From positions 1 to 59,395 of the forward strand of contig CAJTWE010000015.1 in assembly GCA_910579955.1 (NCBI GenBank): a stretch of DNA of 59,395 nucleotides, read 5' to 3'. Shown here in pieces: positions 59,007-59,395 of the stretch. The translations under genes were made by a program, and so were the position numbers. The stretch comes from an uncultured Ruminococcus sp. (GTDB lineage Bacteria > Bacillota > Clostridia > Oscillospirales > Ruminococcaceae). Under the pieces are notes generated by a model, which saw only the letters and a list, made by a program, of their open reading frames with translations, did not search any database and had not been told where the DNA came from. Within the stretch, counting starts at the first letter, position 1. Every line of letters starts with the position of its first letter.

Positions 59007-59395
59007 GTTGACTGGAAGCCAAGCGAAGTCCAGGATAGATCTTAGAAATTCACACAAAGTTTCTAAGACTTTTTTATGATATTCATGTTTGGAAATGCCC
59101 TTGAAACAAGGCAGAACCCTAATATAACCATTATACCACAGTTTTGGTGAAAAAGCTATGGACAATTTGTGAACGGAGGAGAGTTGAACGAAAAATACTA
59201 TGAATTGAATTTAGCAGATGTGCTAAGCACAGCACTGCGTATTAAGACTTGTCAAAACATCGTTTACTAGGCCTCAGATTGAGGTCATAAAATAATAATT
59301 CTACATTTGAAAGTCAGGGCGCGCACTGGCGGACAGATGTTCATAAAACAGAACAGAGAGATATCCAACAGTCGGAGATGACTGTGGGATGATAG
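59007..59395. other. window end: leader, promoter and no clear gene
   Basis: Contains the candidate promoter and a perfect 8-bp hairpin CTTAGAAA / TTTCTAAG (59041-59067) with T6 on the plus strand. A 28-codon plus-strand frame at 59184-59270 (TTG start after GGAGG; NEKYYELNLADVLSTALRI) is possible but weak. Nothing else seen. Confidence 0.5.
59130..59138 (-). promoter_or_regulatory. extended -10 promoter candidate for the ABC-ATPase operon
   Basis: Minus strand TGGTATAAT (59138-59130), a TGn-extended -10. The -35 region (TAGCTT at 17 bases) is weak. Predicted leader of about 160 bases. Confidence 0.5.

Noticed and set aside
58968..59165. Minus-strand frame upstream of the ABC-ATPase operon
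   Set aside because: It covers the candidate promoter, hairpin and GTTAGC repeats, and its end (VSRVSGVS) is just the repeat translated.
59184..59270. 28-codon plus-strand frame with GGAGG close to a TTG
   Set aside because: Site-to-start spacing is short, the frame is tiny and unlike any family; kept only as a remark.

Overview
The window looks like a low-to-mid GC Gram-positive genome of the class Clostridia, most likely a Ruminococcus-like gut bacterium. The grounds are strong AGGAGG-type ribosome binding sites, perfect sigma-A promoters (TTGACA, 17 bp, TATAAT), SPP1/PBSX-type phage genes and Clostridia-typical mobile genes. The genus is an inference from gene style only.

Positions 1 to about 30.8 kb are most of a prophage with a contractile tail. 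Nearly all genes are on the minus strand, so the order of expression runs from high to low coordinates: divergent lysogeny switch (Cro/CI with four operators, ImmA-type peptidase, antirepressor; 25.5-27.7 kb), recombination (PD-(D/E)XK exonuclease, putative annealing protein, SSB), replication (DUF927 ATPase, GTGGGAC repeat array, helicase, VRR-NUC), small genes (YopX, DUF551), an ArpU-like late regulator, packaging (terS, terL, portal), head (Mu F-like protein with a metallopeptidase-like tail, scaffold, capsid), connectors, sheath, tube, tail chaperone pair and a tape measure protein cut by the window start. A large serine integrase on the plus strand (29.3-30.8 kb) marks the right end. Two plus-strand genes of unknown function sit in the lysogeny module, where phages often carry lysogenic-conversion genes.

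31.4-36.2 kb is a minus-strand conflict island: a TIR protein behind a perfect promoter, an EACC1-like small membrane protein overlapping a HELTH metallopeptidase, a class III nucleotidyl-cyclase-like protein resembling Pycsar cyclases, and an unknown protein. I do not recognise this combination as a described system.

36.4-43.1 kb is a compact lipopeptide-type cluster: Sfp-type PPTase, acyl carrier protein, acyl-AMP ligase and a single-module NRPS (C-A-PCP-reductase). One in-frame TAG splits the NRPS between its C and A domains.

43.2-45.6 kb is an apparent DNA-inversion switch. A tyrosine recombinase and a perfect outward promoter lie between two perfect 27-bp inverted repeats, each a 9-7-9 recombinase core site. 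The promoter now faces an XRE regulator; after inversion it would face a membrane protein and, behind it, the NRPS cluster.

45.5-53.7 kb holds a HepT-MntA module with a third small gene, a pRiA4b ORF-3-like protein, a metallophosphoesterase, a peptidase E-like protein, an ASCH-DUF1810 fusion, a CoiA-UvrD fusion and an AraC-type regulator. 53.7-59.0 kb carries remnants of a DNA methyltransferase and an ABC-ATPase defence-like operon: a RloC/PrrC-like ATPase with a CPYC zinc hook plus three unknown proteins, two of which share a G-x-AIG-x-V-x-GG motif and the third a weak version of it.
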